A stretch of DNA of 64,000 nt from Pelotomaculum propionicicum (GTDB lineage Bacteria > Bacillota > Desulfotomaculia > Desulfotomaculales > Pelotomaculaceae). The translations under genes were made by a program, and so were the position numbers. Positions 35,472 to 45,254 of this stretch are shown in pieces (position 1 is the first letter of the stretch; the number at the start of each line of letters is the position of its first letter). The notes below the pieces were generated by a model that saw only the letters and a list, made by a program, of their open reading frames with translations, was not told where the DNA came from and made no database searches. The DNA lies in contig NZ_QFFZ01000003.1 in assembly GCF_004369225.1 (NCBI RefSeq), positions 1 to 64,000 on the forward strand, read 5' to 3'.

Positions 35472-36857
35472 GTGCAGAGTACGCAGCATGTTCATTTTAT
35501 TGGAATAGGCGGCTCAGGGATGAATGGCATCGCCATGATCATGCTGGGGTTGGGTTACCGGGTAACCGGTTCCGATCTAAAACCATCGGCTACGACTGAG
35601 AAATTGGAAGCCCTGGGGATTGACTGCTTTACCGGGCATAATGGAGAGAACCTGGGCGAAGCTGATCTGGTGGTAGCCTCGACGGCCATTCCGCCGGACA
35701 ACGTGGAACTGGTTGAAGCGAAAAAGAGAGGCCTGAAGATTGCCCACCGGAGTGAAATGCTGGCCTGGCTGATGCGCAGGCAAAAAGGCATAGCAATAGC
35801 CGGAGCGCACGGAAAAACAACAACTACTTCGATGGCAGCCCTGATGCTTGAAAAAAATGAACTTGACCCTACCATTGTTATCGGAGGTGAATTGACAGAT
35901 ATAGGCGGGAACGCCAAGTTAGGGAGGGGAAAGTACATTGTAGCGGAAGCTGACGAGAGCGACGGATCTTTTCTGAAACTGGATCCTTTTATTGAAGTTA
36001 TAACCAACATCGAAGATGATCACCTCGATTATTACAAGTGCGAGGAAAATATTGCGGCAGCTTTTCGTGAGTTCCTGGCTAAAGTGCCTGACAGCGGGCA
36101 GGCGGTTGTATGTCTTGACGACCCCGGCGTAAGAAAGCTGCTGGCAGGGTGCGACCGCCCCTGTCAGACTTACGCCCTGGATAACCCGCGGGCGGATTAT
36201 ACTATGCGCAATATCAGGCTCGGCGGCGGGATTACTTCAGGTGACGTCTATTACCACGGCCAGTATTTGGGTGCTTTGGAACTCTCCGTCCCCGGCAAAC
36301 ATAACCTTGCCAACGCGCTGGCCGTTACGGCGGTAGGCAGATTTATCGGACTGACCATGGAAAAGATAGCGGTTGCCCTGAAGAACTTTATGGGAGCGGG
36401 GCGAAGATTTCAACTGACAGGTGAGGTTAACGGCATCAGGGTTATTGACGATTACGCCCACCACCCAACGGAAATCAAAGCCACACTAAAGGCAGCCGCT
36501 CAAGTCAAATCAGGAAGAGTAGTGGGTGTTTTCCAGCCCCACCGCTATACCAGGACTTCCATACTCGGTGAGCGCTTCGGGGAAGCTTTCAAAGACGCGG
36601 ATGTGGTAATTATCAGCGAAATTTACAGCGCCGGCGAGCGTCCGATCGAAGGGGTTTCCGCCCAGACCATAATCTCAGCTATTGAAAGACATGATGGCCG
36701 TACGCCTATTTACCTGCCGACCAGGGGAGAGATTGTGGAATATCTTGCCCGTACAGCCCGGCCCGGTGATATGATTTTGACCATGGGAGCCGGTGATATC
36801 TGGAACGCTGGTGTTGAGTTGGTAGACCGGCTAAAGGAGCGTCAAAACATTGATTGA
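35472..36857 (+). CDS. murC: UDP-MurNAc:L-alanine ligase MurC
   Basis: A 461-aa Mur ligase carrying out the first amino-acid addition in peptidoglycan precursor synthesis. Motifs are [14 protein letters not shown] near the start, GAHGKTTTT as the ATP loop, [19 protein letters not shown] and [10 protein letters not shown]. The start is GTG 35472, eleven bases after AAGGAG. It overlaps murB by eight bases, indicating coupled translation. Confidence 0.95.
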   Translation: MQSTQHVHFIGIGGSGMNGIAMIMLGLGYRVTGSDLKPSATTEKLEALGIDCFTGHNGENLGEADLVVASTAIPPDNVELVEAKKRGLKIAHRSEMLAWLMRRQKGIAIAGAHGKTTTTSMAALMLEKNELDPTIVIGGELTDIGGNAKLGRGKYIVAEADESDGSFLKLDPFIEVITNIEDDHLDYYKCEENIAAAFREFLAKVPDSGQAVVCLDDPGVRKLLAGCDRPCQTYALDNPRADYTMRNIRLGGGITSGDVYYHGQYLGALELSVPGKHNLANALAVTAVGRFIGLTMEKIAVALKNFMGAGRRFQLTGEVNGIRVIDDYAHHPTEIKATLKAAAQVKSGRVVGVFQPHRYTRTSILGERFGEAFKDADVVIISEIYSAGERPIEGVSAQTIISAIERHDGRTPIYLPTRGEIVEYLARTARPGDMILTMGAGDIWNAGVELVDRLKERQNID

Positions 36858-37761
36858 GTCGGCCTTTTACCAAGAACTGCTGGCAATGATGCCCGGAAAG
36901 GTGAAGGCCGGCGAGTTGATGAAAAAACATACAAGTTGGCGCATCGGCGGGCCTTCAGAAATATTCGTGGAACCATCCGGACGTGAAGATTTAAAAGCTG
37001 TGGTAACATACGCGCATACGCGTGAGTTGCCTCTGACCGTGATTGGCGCCGGCACAAATATATTGGTTGCGGATCAAGGGATAAAAGGAATTGTAGTAAA
37101 GCTTGGCAGGGGCATCGACAAAATTGTGACAGGACCGGATGGCATAGTGGCGGAAGCCGGCGCCAAACTGTCCAGAATAGCCGCCGCGGCACGGCGAGCC
37201 GGCCTGGGGGGCTTTGAATTTACCGCTGGTATTCCCGGTGTCGTAGGTGGGGCACTGGCGATGAATGCCGGAGCCAACGGCTCTTCTATCGGCGATCTGG
37301 TACGGGAAGTCAGTTTGCTTAGTCTGGAGGGAGAGTTTTTCCATAAGTCCAGAGAGGAGATGGGTTTCGGCTACCGCACCAGCGTCCTGCAGCAAGAACC
37401 TGCCATAGTTATAGAAGCTGCTTTTGCCTGCGGCCGGCGGGACAAAAGCGAAATTCAAAAAGAGATGGAGCAGTTTCTTAAAAGAAGAAAGGCAACCCAG
37501 CCTTTGCACTATCCCAGCGCCGGCAGTATTTTCAAGAACCCGCCGGGAGATTCCGCCGGCCGCCTGATTGAAGCGGCGGGCCTAAAAGGTCTGCGGGTAG
37601 GTGACGCTCAAGTATCCGAGCTGCATGCCAATTTCATCGTTAACCTTGGCGCGGCCACGGCCCGGGATGTGCTGGCGCTGATCGGCAAAATCAGGGAAAC
37701 GGTGCTTGGCGATTGCGGCGTGGAACTAAAACTGGAGGTAAAGATTATCGGTGACATATAG
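36850..37761 (+). CDS. murB: UDP-N-acetylenolpyruvoylglucosamine reductase MurB
   Basis: A 303-aa FAD enzyme that reduces enolpyruvyl-UDP-GlcNAc to UDP-MurNAc. It has the N-terminal FAD-binding domain ([36 protein letters not shown]) and a C-terminal substrate domain ([34 protein letters not shown]). The lack of the type I insertion makes it type II MurB. The start is TTG 36850, ten bases after AAAGGAG, inside the end of murC. Confidence 0.95.
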   Translation: MIESAFYQELLAMMPGKVKAGELMKKHTSWRIGGPSEIFVEPSGREDLKAVVTYAHTRELPLTVIGAGTNILVADQGIKGIVVKLGRGIDKIVTGPDGIVAEAGAKLSRIAAAARRAGLGGFEFTAGIPGVVGGALAMNAGANGSSIGDLVREVSLLSLEGEFFHKSREEMGFGYRTSVLQQEPAIVIEAAFACGRRDKSEIQKEMEQFLKRRKATQPLHYPSAGSIFKNPPGDSAGRLIEAAGLKGLRVGDAQVSELHANFIVNLGAATARDVLALIGKIRETVLGDCGVELKLEVKIIGDI

Positions 37762-37775
37762 GCGGAGGTGACAGC

Positions 37776-39035
37776 ATGTATAAGTTTTTAATTGTGGGTG
37801 GCAACCGCCTAAAAGGGACAATAAGCGCCAGCGGCTCCAAGAATGCCACACTGCCCATACTGGCAGCCTGTATTTTAAACTCCGGGGAGAATTTGATTCA
37901 TGGAGCGCCGAGGCTGAGAGACGTTTCGGTAATGGAAGATGTGCTGAGCTATCTTGGCGCCAGGGTAGTATGTGAGGGCAATACAATTTTAGTTGACAGT
38001 TCCAATATTCAATCAGTAGAAATTTCCGAAGAACTAATGCGCCGTATGCGCGCTTCCAACCTGGTTTTAGGCGCCCTGTTGGGCAGGTTTGGCAAAGTTA
38101 AAATATCATATCCTGGTGGCTGCCAGATCGGCAGCCGTCCAATGAACCTGCATTTTAAAGGATTGCAGGCGATGGGGGCAAACATTCAGGAAAAATACGG
38201 GTATATATCCGCAGAGGCGAAAAAACTATCAGGCGCGGACATACACCTCGACCTGCCCAGTGTGGGCGCCACAGAAAATTTAATGATGGCGGCGGCACTG
38301 GCTGAAGGAGTGACAACAATCCGCAACGCGGCCAAGGAGCCGGAAATGGTGGATCTACAGAACTTTCTCAATAAAGCGGGGTGCAAAATTAAAGGCGCCG
38401 GTACCGACACCATCAAAATCGAGGGTGTGCGCGGCAGTGAGCTGAAACCTGTGGTCCACAGCGTTATTCCCGACCGGATTGAGGCGGGCACACACCTGGT
38501 AGCGGCCGCCATAACCGGCGGTGATGTCACAGTGGCCAACGTTATTCCCGAACATATGGAACCGCTGCTGGCAAAAATGCGTGAGGCCGGAGTCGAGATA
38601 GCCGTGGGGGATGATTACGTCAGAGTGCTGGGTTCCGGGCGGATCAGGGCCGTAGATATAAAAACAATGCCGTATCCTGGTTTTCCAACCGATATGCAGC
38701 CTCAGATGATGGCTCTCCTGAGCCTGGCCGAGGGAACAAGTGTTATTACCGAGACGGTGTTTGAGAACCGGTTCAAACATGTCGGAGAACTGCGGCGCAT
38801 GGGTGCGGACATAAAAGTGGAGGGCCAGTCAGCTATCATCAAGGGAGTTGAAAAGCTGAGCGGCGCTTATATCGAAGCAAGTGATTTAAGGGCCGGCGCG
38901 TCCCTGGTACTGGCTGCACTAGCGGCTGAAAACGGGTCGATTTTAGAAAATATAAACCATATAGACCGCGGCTACGAGCGGCTGGAATTAAAATATAACG
39001 CCCTTGGGGCGAGGATTATCAGAGTCCACAATTAA
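37776..39035 (+). CDS. murA: UDP-GlcNAc 1-carboxyvinyltransferase MurA
   Basis: A 419-aa enolpyruvyl transferase, the committed step of peptidoglycan synthesis and target of fosfomycin. It shows GTISASGSKNATLPILAA at the N-terminus, GGCQIGSRP (active-site Cys in PGGCQIG), LPSVGATENLMMAA and PYPGFPTDMQPQ. The start is ATG 37776 behind GGCGGAGGTG. It ends the first part of the dcw cluster; a strong terminator follows. Confidence 0.95.
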   Translation: MYKFLIVGGNRLKGTISASGSKNATLPILAACILNSGENLIHGAPRLRDVSVMEDVLSYLGARVVCEGNTILVDSSNIQSVEISEELMRRMRASNLVLGALLGRFGKVKISYPGGCQIGSRPMNLHFKGLQAMGANIQEKYGYISAEAKKLSGADIHLDLPSVGATENLMMAAALAEGVTTIRNAAKEPEMVDLQNFLNKAGCKIKGAGTDTIKIEGVRGSELKPVVHSVIPDRIEAGTHLVAAAITGGDVTVANVIPEHMEPLLAKMREAGVEIAVGDDYVRVLGSGRIRAVDIKTMPYPGFPTDMQPQMMALLSLAEGTSVITETVFENRFKHVGELRRMGADIKVEGQSAIIKGVEKLSGAYIEASDLRAGASLVLAALAAENGSILENINHIDRGYERLELKYNALGARIIRVHN

Positions 39036-39204
39036 AGTTATAAAACATACCATCACACTCCTACTACCTGCCATTTGCTGTTAATCTCCTTTAATCACTT
39101 TTCCCAATACTTACAAGGCTATCTTACATTATTTTCCCCTTCTTATTCTCTCTTCTACTTGTTTGTCGAAACCGCGCATGCAAATATATCTATATCACTC
39201 CAAT

Positions 39205-39246
39205 ACCGGCCTGCTGTCCTCCACAACAGGCCGGTTTTCTTTTTTT
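39205..39246 (+). terminator. Strong terminator after murA
   Basis: CCGGCCTG (39206-39213) pairs with CAGGCCGG (39227-39234), followed by TTTTCTTTTTTTC. It ends the rightward mraZ-murA transcription unit, so ftsQ-ftsZ need their own promoter. Confidence 0.88.
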
Positions 39247-39258
39247 CTGTGAACTCCC

Positions 39259-39312
39259 TTAATACTTCCGCACCCATTGGGTTTTAAAGAATAGTTCTTT
39301 AAGGGTAAACAT
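39259..39312 (-). CDS. Possible 17-aa peptide
   Basis: ATG 39312 follows GGGAGG at an acceptable distance and reads MFTLKELFFKTQWVRKY, then TAA. Size alone makes this weak. It could be a micropeptide of the sporulation gene group to its right or chance. Confidence 0.2.
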   Translation of the reverse strand: MFTLKELFFKTQWVRKY

Positions 39313-39401
39313 AATAGAGTCCTCCCTTCGGGACCGTGGCCTACATGAATTTAGAGTAGGATTATCCCTTTTCCTGCTTTAATGCAAATAAATATACGTT
39401 T

Positions 39402-39430
39402 TAAAAAACAGGAAACCGCTTGCGCGGTTT
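39402..39430 (-). terminator. Terminator for the leftward YjcZ-like genes
   Basis: On the minus strand AAACCGC and GCGGTTT (39413-39419 and 39424-39430) form a 7-bp stem with a GCAA loop, followed by a T6 run within the next few bases. Confidence 0.7.
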
Positions 39431-39532
39431 TCTGCCTTAGAATGGTTTCAATGTATCCCCCGGTACACCAGCCATAAGTTACCGGAAGGACCTCGGACCT
39501 GGGGAGGCGGTGAAGCGGTTCATCTTAAAAGT

Positions 39533-39667
39533 TTAGATAAAGATGAAACCTATCCCCAGGATCAGCAGGATCAGGATTAAAAAGAGGATGAAAACCCAGC
39601 TGCCCCAGCCCACGCCAACACCGGCTCCAGCTCCGGCAGCGGCTCCAGCACCAGCTCCAAATGCCAT
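39533..39667 (-). CDS. YjcZ-like small sporulation membrane protein, copy 1
   Basis: A 44-aa protein with a Gly/Ala-rich N-terminus (MAFGAGAGAAAGAGAG), a GWGSW turn and a hydrophobic helix ending FIFI. The architecture matches YjcZ-type small spore proteins of Firmicutes. ATG 39667 follows AAAGGAGG. It is the last of three tandem copies and differs from copy 2 mainly in the turn (GWG for GGG) and the tail. Its role is unknown; location in the spore coat or outer membrane is inferred from family. Confidence 0.78.
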   Translation of the reverse strand: MAFGAGAGAAAGAGAGVGVGWGSWVFILFLILILLILGIGFIFI

Positions 39668-39701
39668 ATTTGTTCCTCCTTTCTTTTATATATTTACAAT
39701 T

Positions 39702-39836
39702 TTAGATAAAGAACAGGCCAAGTCCTAAAATCAGCAGGATCAGGATCAGGAAGAGGATGAAAGCCCAGCTTCCCCCACCAACGCCAACACCGGCTCCAGC
39801 TCCGGCGGCAGCTCCAGCACCAGCTCCAAACGCCAT
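39702..39836 (-). CDS. YjcZ-like small sporulation membrane protein, copy 2
   Basis: A 44-aa paralogue (MAFGAGAGAAAGAGAG, then GGGSWAFILFLI) with the same plan: flexible Gly/Ala stretch, SW turn, one membrane helix ending LFFI. ATG 39836 follows AAAGGAGG. Spacing to copy 1 is 34 bases, and the ribosome sites are nearly identical, as expected from tandem duplication. Confidence 0.8.
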   Translation of the reverse strand: MAFGAGAGAAAGAGAGVGVGGGSWAFILFLILILLILGLGLFFI

Positions 39837-39866
39837 TTTTATTCCTCCTTTACCAATAAATTTTTT

Positions 39867-40010
39867 TTAGATAAAGCAGAGGCCCAAGCCCAGGATCAAC
39901 AGGATCAGGATCAGGAAGAGGATGAAAGCCCAGCTTCCCCCACCAATGCCAACACCGGCTCCAGCTCCGGCGGCAGCTCCGGCGGCAGCTCCAGCACCAC
40001 CAAATGCCAT
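39867..40010 (-). CDS. YjcZ-like small sporulation membrane protein, copy 3 (promoter-proximal)
   Basis: A 47-aa paralogue with one extra GAA unit in the Gly/Ala part (MAFGGAGAAAGAAAGAG), the same GGGSWAFILFL helix start and the tail LCFI carrying a cysteine absent from the other copies. ATG 40010 follows AAAAGGAGG. A sigma-K-like promoter lies upstream, so the trio is probably expressed late in the mother cell. Confidence 0.8.
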   Translation of the reverse strand: MAFGGAGAAAGAAAGAGAGVGIGGGSWAFILFLILILLILGLGLCFI

Positions 40011-40049
40011 TTTTATTCCTCCTTTTTGATTTCTGTTTAAGGGCTACCT

Positions 40050-40077
40050 TATCCTATGCGTTAAGGAATTAAATGGT
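40050..40077 (-). promoter_or_regulatory. Sigma-K-like promoter of the YjcZ-like trio
   Basis: On the minus strand AC (40077-40076), 17 bases and CATAGGATA (40058-40050) fit the sigma-K pattern AC-N16/17-CATAnnnTA, about 40 bases before the ATG of copy 3. The match is exact but the consensus is short. Confidence 0.5.
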
Positions 40078-40229
40078 TACATGGCGAGCAGGATACATCG
40101 CCTAAAACTTTTTGAGGACAACCAAAGGACTGGGGTTTTTCTTTTTTTTCTTTTTTAGTTTTTATATGGACAAGTCAGGCACGGTAAGTATAATAACTTA
40201 TGGGATAAACTAATTAAGGCCGTATCGGA

Positions 40230-40982
40230 GTGAATGTTTTGGGGGGTTCGGGTCAGAGGCGCAGGCGGCTTAAAAATCAGAATCTATTCCAGAGCATTTT
40301 TTTTGTGCTGCTGGTGCTTGTAGCCGCGTACGTCCTGCTGCGCTCACCTTTTTTCGAAGTAAAAAGGGTAGTGGTGCGGGGCAACCATTTTCTAAATGAG
40401 GAAAGAATCCGCTCTGTGGCGGATATAGGCGTTGGTGTGAATATTTTTAAGCTGGACCTGGCAGCCGCCGACGCTAACCTGAAGCTGATCCCGATGCTGA
40501 AAGAGGCGCAGATTACCAGGTCCCTGCCTTCCACTGTGGTGATCACCGTTAAAGAGCGCGTGCCGCTTGGACTTTTACCTACTGTTGAAGGGTTTATTGA
40601 GGTTGATGAGGAAGGTGTTTATTTAATAAAAGCGGGCGCCGGGACACCGGGCCTGCCTGTTATAACCGGTGTACAGGCTGAGATTGCCGGACTCGGGCAA
40701 CCGGTTAAATCGGAAAAGCTGGGTAGTGCTCTGACAGTAATCAAGGAACTGCCCGACAGTACAGTGGCTAATCTTTCAGAAGTGCATGTTGATGAAGAGG
40801 GCCTGATCAAAATTTATACCATGGAAGGAATTCAGTGCCGTTTTGGCCTGCCTGTGGATGTACAGGAAAAGGGAGCTATTTTGTCCCAGCTTCTGCTGGA
40901 ACTGCGCAAACAGGGAGCAAAAGTCAGCTATATTGACCTGACCTGTGCGGGTCAGCCGGTGGTACAGTATAAAAACAATTAA
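40230..40982 (+). CDS. ftsQ: Cell division protein FtsQ/DivIB
   Basis: A 250-aa bitopic protein with a basic cytoplasmic tail (GQRRRRLKNQN), one membrane helix (about 22-39), a POTRA domain (FFEVKRVVVRGNHFLNEERI) and a C-terminal FtsQ domain. It recruits and stabilises FtsL in the divisome. The start is GTG 40230 close behind CGGAG. It is the first gene of the second dcw unit and diverges from the YjcZ-like genes. Confidence 0.9.
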   Translation: MNVLGGSGQRRRRLKNQNLFQSIFFVLLVLVAAYVLLRSPFFEVKRVVVRGNHFLNEERIRSVADIGVGVNIFKLDLAAADANLKLIPMLKEAQITRSLPSTVVITVKERVPLGLLPTVEGFIEVDEEGVYLIKAGAGTPGLPVITGVQAEIAGLGQPVKSEKLGSALTVIKELPDSTVANLSEVHVDEEGLIKIYTMEGIQCRFGLPVDVQEKGAILSQLLLELRKQGAKVSYIDLTCAGQPVVQYKNN

Positions 40983-40998
40983 ACGGCGGTGGTTTTTA

Positions 40999-41694
40999 GT
41001 GAAAGGATTCCAGTGGGCGCTTGCTTTGGTGGGCCTGGTCCTGGGTATTATGCTGGCCTTTCAATTCAGGGTGACCAGGGAGATAAACAAAACAGAACCG
41101 GTACAAAGAGCGCAGCGGATGTCAGCTGAGGTGAGCCAGTTGAAAAAAGAGCGTGACTATCTTCAGGCCAGTGTCAGTGAGCTGCGTGCGACTTTGGACC
41201 AGCTGCCGGCCGGTCCGAGGGATACAGAGCTAAAAGAAGAACTGGAGATGGCCCGGATTCTTGCCGGTGTGACAGAGTTAAGCGGTCCCGGGGTGGAGGT
41301 AACCCTGAATGACAGCAATATCACCCTTAAGCCGGGCGAGAACCCCAATCTTTATGTGCTGCACGATGAAGATGTGCTGCGGGTGCTGAATGAGATCAGG
41401 GCAGCCGGCGCGGAAGCTATTTCCATAAACGGTCAAAGGCTTCTGGCCAGCACTGAAATACGCTGTACCGGGCCGACGATCGTGTTGAATAAAAACAAAA
41501 GGCTGGCTCCCCCTTATGTGATAACTGCCATAGGCAATCCAGATACCCTGGAAGGATCAATAAAAATGAAAGGCGGGGTGGCGGAAACACTCCAGTTCTG
41601 GGGGATCCAGGTAGGGGTTAAGAAAATCCCTCAGGTTACCGTTCCGCCATACAGTGGAGGTATAAGTTTTGATTATGCCAAAGCCGCCGGTTAG
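40999..41694 (+). CDS. DUF881 protein, first copy
   Basis: A 231-aa protein with an N-terminal membrane helix (LALVGLVLGIMLAFQF), a coiled coil (about 38-70) and a DUF881 domain (LSGPGVEVTLND, LNEIRAAGAEAISINGQRL, PPYVITAIGNPDTLE). DUF881 proteins lie in the dcw clusters of many Gram-positive bacteria; their role in division is unknown. The start is GTG 40999 behind GGCGGTGG. It is paralogous to the next gene. Confidence 0.88.
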   Translation: MKGFQWALALVGLVLGIMLAFQFRVTREINKTEPVQRAQRMSAEVSQLKKERDYLQASVSELRATLDQLPAGPRDTELKEELEMARILAGVTELSGPGVEVTLNDSNITLKPGENPNLYVLHDEDVLRVLNEIRAAGAEAISINGQRLLASTEIRCTGPTIVLNKNKRLAPPYVITAIGNPDTLEGSIKMKGGVAETLQFWGIQVGVKKIPQVTVPPYSGGISFDYAKAAG

Positions 41695-41707
41695 GGGGGA
41701 ATAAGGT

Positions 41708-42406
41708 TTGAAGAAGCCGATATATTTTTCTATTGCCGCAGTGTCACTGGTATTCGGCCTCCTGATAGCGTTCCAGTTTCGCACAACCAGCAGTATTGCC
41801 GGGGGAGTGCCTGTGGACAGGTTCCAGGAACTCACCATCGAAAAAAAACAGGTGGAGCTGGATAATGCTCACCTTGAGCAGGAGGCGGCCGATCTTGCAG
41901 CCAAAATCGAAGAAGCCAAAAAAGGACGCTCCCAGGCCAGTGAAGTTCTTGAGAGTGAGCTCTCCAAGATCCGCATGTACGCCGGCCTGACCCCTTTAAG
42001 CGGCCCCGGTGTGGAAGTGATCATGGAGAACCCGCCGGATAAGAACGGCGGCGCCAGTTTTTATTCAATCAGGGATGAAGATATCTTGAAAGTGATTAAC
42101 GATCTGCGGGGCGCGGGCGCGGAAGCTATGTCCATCAATGGGCAGCGAATTCTCGCAACCAGTGAAATCCGCCTGGCCGGCAACCATATCAATGTAAACC
42201 TGGTCAGGCTTTCACCACCTTATCATATTTTAGCCATAGGCAACCCTGGTACTCTGAAGAGCAGCCTGGAGATAAAAGGAGGATTTGTCGAGTATCTCAG
42301 CGCCAATGGTATCACTGTTGCTGTCCAGCAAAGGGAGAAGATAGAAGTCCCGGCTTATAACGGTTCTTTAAAATTTGATTATGCTAAAGCTGCTCAAAGA
42401 GGGTGA
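41708..42406 (+). CDS. DUF881 protein, second copy
   Basis: A 232-aa paralogue of the preceding protein with the same plan: membrane helix, coiled coil (ELDNAHLEQEAADLAAKIEEA) and DUF881 domain (LSGPGVEVIMEN, DLRGAGAEAMSINGQRI, PPYHILAIGNPGTLKSS). The start is TTG 41708 shortly after GGGGGG. Two adjacent copies imply duplication, perhaps forming a hetero-oligomer. Confidence 0.88.
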   Translation: MKKPIYFSIAAVSLVFGLLIAFQFRTTSSIAGGVPVDRFQELTIEKKQVELDNAHLEQEAADLAAKIEEAKKGRSQASEVLESELSKIRMYAGLTPLSGPGVEVIMENPPDKNGGASFYSIRDEDILKVINDLRGAGAEAMSINGQRILATSEIRLAGNHINVNLVRLSPPYHILAIGNPGTLKSSLEIKGGFVEYLSANGITVAVQQREKIEVPAYNGSLKFDYAKAAQRG

Positions 42407-42415
42407 TTTTGGGAT

Positions 42416-42757
42416 ATGTGGTTAGGAGTCTGGTTGGGAATATTAGGCCTTGCGGTTGGGGTGGTTATCGGTCTCAAAGTGCCGATAATACTTCCTCAGG
42501 CATACGCCCAGTACCTTTCAGTAGCGGCACTGGCCGCTTTAGACTCGGTGCTGGGGGGGATCCGCGCCGCCGTGGAGGATCACTTTGACAACACCATTTT
42601 CATTTCAGGTTTTTTTAGCAACGCGCTCCTGGCGGCGGGCTTGGCCTTCATCGGGGAAAGGCTGGGTATGGATCTTTACCTGGCGGCGGTAGTCGCGTTC
42701 GGCGTGAGGATTTTCCAAAACCTGGCCATACTGCGCCGGCACCTTCTAAAAAAATAA
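42416..42757 (+). CDS. sbp: Small basic membrane protein Sbp (DUF1290)
   Basis: A 113-aa protein with three hydrophobic helices (WLGVWLGILGLAVGVVIGL; YLSVAALAALDSVLGG; FFSNALLAAGLAFIG) and a basic end (LRRHLLKK). It matches DUF1290 Sbp, which lies next to DUF881 and ftsA in Firmicutes and Actinobacteria; its function is not known. The start is ATG 42416, nine bases from the previous stop. Confidence 0.88.
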   Translation: MWLGVWLGILGLAVGVVIGLKVPIILPQAYAQYLSVAALAALDSVLGGIRAAVEDHFDNTIFISGFFSNALLAAGLAFIGERLGMDLYLAAVVAFGVRIFQNLAILRRHLLKK

Positions 42758-42833
42758 TATAACAAAAAGGGAAATAGCCTTTGGTGTTGAATCCTAACAA
42801 AACAAGAAAAGTTTAGCACGGGAGGTGCCCTGG

Positions 42834-44036
42834 TTGGCCAAAGGAAACCCTGTTGTACTGGCCGGCCTTGATCTAGGCACTTCAAAAACGGCTGTTGCCA
42901 TAGCTGCTGTAAAAAATGCATCTTTAGAATTATTGGGGTTGGGAGAGAGTCCCAGTATAGGTGTGCAAAAGGGGATAGTCACAGATACGGAATCAGCAGC
43001 CAGGTCTGTCAGGCAGGCGTTGGAAAAAGCTGAAAAAATGGCTGGCCTGAAGATAGATTATGTATATTTGAGTTTTAACGGAGCCGGCGTAAAAGTAAGA
43101 GGTTGTTGTTTAGAAAACCCCGCCGTCGATATGCCAGCCGGCAGTGCGAAAGTTTATCCAAACGCTGTTCATGATATACCGGCAGTCACTGGGATACCCC
43201 ATGATGAAGAACTTTTGCAGATAATACCGCCACGCACCGGATTAATCGGATTTGGGCGAGAGGCCCGGGCGATTACAGCCAGATCCCGGGACCTGGAACA
43301 GCTGACCCGGAGCGTTCGTCTGGCTGGCCTGGAGTCCAAGGGAATCATATACGGGCCGCTGGCGGCGGCTGAGGCCTTGCTGCTTCCCTCCGAAAGAGAG
43401 TTTGGCGCTGTCCTGGCAGATATCGGCGCCGGATTAACCTCTGTAAGTGTTTTTGACAGGTGTTTGCTCAGGGAAACCGCTGTTTTCCCCCTTGGCGGAG
43501 AGCATCTCACAAGTGATCTGGCCATAGGCCTGCGCACGACCCTGGGTCAGGCACAGGAAATATTACAGGCTGGTTGTTTGGGAGAAGATGCGGAGCGGTC
43601 GGACAATCGCGATTTGACGGTTGAACAGGCAGGTCCGGTTACAGGGGAAAGGGATCAACTGGCCAGATCGATCATAAAAGCACGGGCTGAAGAAATTATA
43701 GATTTAATTAGTGCGTCAATTAGGGAATTTGATTATCCCGGTACGCTGCCAGGTGGTGTGATTTTTTCTGGAGGAGTTGCGAGCCTGGCCGGCCTGGCGA
43801 AGCTGGCTGAAGACAAGCTGCAGCAGCCTGTTAAAACCAGAACGGCGCCACAGGATGTTGCAGCGGGACCTGCCTATGCCGGCGCCTTGGGTTTGCTGCG
43901 GTGCGCTTACAGGCATGCCGATCCTCCCGGAAAGAATTTCTCAAAGGGCGGCCTGAAAGAATCGGCTGCGAAGATATTAGATTGGTTCCATGTTCAGTTG
44001 AATGATTATAAGGCAGGTCAGTCAAAAAAACACTAA
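42834..44036 (+). CDS. ftsA: Cell division protein FtsA
   Basis: A 400-aa actin-like protein that tethers FtsZ to the membrane. It has [16 protein letters not shown] (phosphate 1), the 1C subdomain, [13 protein letters not shown] (phosphate 2) and [14 protein letters not shown] (adenosine motif). The C-terminal amphipathic tail ([16 protein letters not shown]) fits the membrane-targeting sequence. The start is TTG 42834, eight or nine bases after GGGAGG. Confidence 0.92.
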   Translation: MAKGNPVVLAGLDLGTSKTAVAIAAVKNASLELLGLGESPSIGVQKGIVTDTESAARSVRQALEKAEKMAGLKIDYVYLSFNGAGVKVRGCCLENPAVDMPAGSAKVYPNAVHDIPAVTGIPHDEELLQIIPPRTGLIGFGREARAITARSRDLEQLTRSVRLAGLESKGIIYGPLAAAEALLLPSEREFGAVLADIGAGLTSVSVFDRCLLRETAVFPLGGEHLTSDLAIGLRTTLGQAQEILQAGCLGEDAERSDNRDLTVEQAGPVTGERDQLARSIIKARAEEIIDLISASIREFDYPGTLPGGVIFSGGVASLAGLAKLAEDKLQQPVKTRTAPQDVAAGPAYAGALGLLRCAYRHADPPGKNFSKGGLKESAAKILDWFHVQLNDYKAGQSKKH

Positions 44037-44106
44037 GCAGGCCAATGGCTTTGCGGCGTCCATAATAAGGTTGGTTTCCATAGTAACAACAGAGGGGGAC
44101 AAAAAC

Positions 44107-45156
44107 ATGCTAGATTTTGATCTCGACCTTGACCAGTTTGCCAATATTAAGGTAATAGGGGTCGGGGGAGGCGGCAACAACGCGGTAAACCGGATGATCA
44201 ACGCAGGTCTTAAAGGGGTGGAGTTTATCGCGGTAAACACCGACGCCCAGGCGCTTTATCTGGCGCAGGCCAATCACAAGATCCAAATCGGCACCAAGCT
44301 AACTAAAGGGCTGGGCTCGGGAGGAAACCCCGAGATCGGTGAAAAGGCTGCCGAAGAAAACCGAGACGAAATTTTACATGCGCTGAAAGGCTCAGACATG
44401 GTCTTTGTCACAGCCGGCATGGGCGGCGGCACTGGTACAGGCGCAGCGCCCATCGTTGCGGAAGTAGCCAAAGAGCTGGGCGCCCTGACTGTGGGAGTGG
44501 TAACCAGGCCTTTTACCTTTGAAGGACGTAAAAGAGCCACACAGGCAGAGTCCGGTATTGAGAATCTTAAATCGAGGGTGGATACACTAATCACAATTCC
44601 CAATGACCGGCTCCTGCAGGTAATTGAAAAACACACCTCTATTGTTGAAGCTTTCCGCATTGCCGATGATGTGCTGCGCCAGGGGGTGCAGGGCATCTCC
44701 GACCTGATTGCCGTGCCGGGCCTGATTAACCTGGACTTTGCCGATGTTAAAACGATCATGAAGGATACAGGTTCGGCTTTAATGGGCATCGGCAGCGCCA
44801 AAGGTGACAACAGGGCGACTGAAGCGGCCCGTGGGGCCATTTCCAGCCCGTTGCTGGAAACATCCATTGAAGGAGCCAGAGGAGTTCTGTTAAATATAAC
44901 CGGTGGAACTTCCCTGGGGTTGTTTGAAGTGAACGAAGCGGCGGAAATTATCTTCCAGGCTGCCGATCCCGAAGCGAATATCATCTTTGGGGCGGTTATT
45001 GACGAACAAATGGAAGAAGAGGTAAGAGTCACTGTTATAGCAACAGGTTTTGAACAGAGAGCTTTTAAAAAAGAGCGCCAGAAATCTGATTTGGAGATAA
45101 AGCCCTTTGCCAACCATGATGATCTGGATATTCCGGCCTTTTTAAGACGACGCTAA
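44107..45156 (+). CDS. ftsZ: Cell division GTPase FtsZ
   Basis: A 349-aa tubulin homologue that builds the Z ring. It has [16 protein letters not shown], the GTP signature [10 protein letters not shown], and a T7 loop with [12 protein letters not shown] short variable linker ends in the FtsA-binding tail [11 protein letters not shown]. The start is ATG 44107 after GAGGGGG; upstream in-frame codons are non-coding in character. A terminator follows. Confidence 0.96.
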   Translation: MLDFDLDLDQFANIKVIGVGGGGNNAVNRMINAGLKGVEFIAVNTDAQALYLAQANHKIQIGTKLTKGLGSGGNPEIGEKAAEENRDEILHALKGSDMVFVTAGMGGGTGTGAAPIVAEVAKELGALTVGVVTRPFTFEGRKRATQAESGIENLKSRVDTLITIPNDRLLQVIEKHTSIVEAFRIADDVLRQGVQGISDLIAVPGLINLDFADVKTIMKDTGSALMGIGSAKGDNRATEAARGAISSPLLETSIEGARGVLLNITGGTSLGLFEVNEAAEIIFQAADPEANIIFGAVIDEQMEEEVRVTVIATGFEQRAFKKERQKSDLEIKPFANHDDLDIPAFLRRR

Positions 45157-45162
45157 AAATAC

Positions 45163-45187
45163 ACCCCCCGTCGCAGGGGGTTTTTTG
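45163..45187 (+). terminator. Terminator after ftsZ
   Basis: A C-rich arm (ACCCCCC at 45163-45169) pairs with AGGGGG(T) at 45175-45181, followed by TTTTT. It separates the dcw unit from selD. Confidence 0.85.
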
Positions 45188-45254
45188 TATAAAATAAGTG
45201 CTCCTCACCAAAGCTAGGATTATTTACATTCATAAATAAGGGAGGCGGAAGAGC

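Larger units (their letters stand above)
39036..39532. other. Intergenic stretch between murA and the YjcZ-like genes
   Basis: No sizeable gene is credible here. It contains the murA terminator (39205-39246), a minus-strand terminator (39402-39430) and one 17-codon frame listed separately. The T-rich 39090-39170 stretch is unexplained. Confidence 0.6.

Noticed and set aside
44274-45113. A 279-codon minus-strand frame within ftsZ
   Set aside because: It is the antisense shadow of ftsZ, Ser/Pro-rich with no family features.
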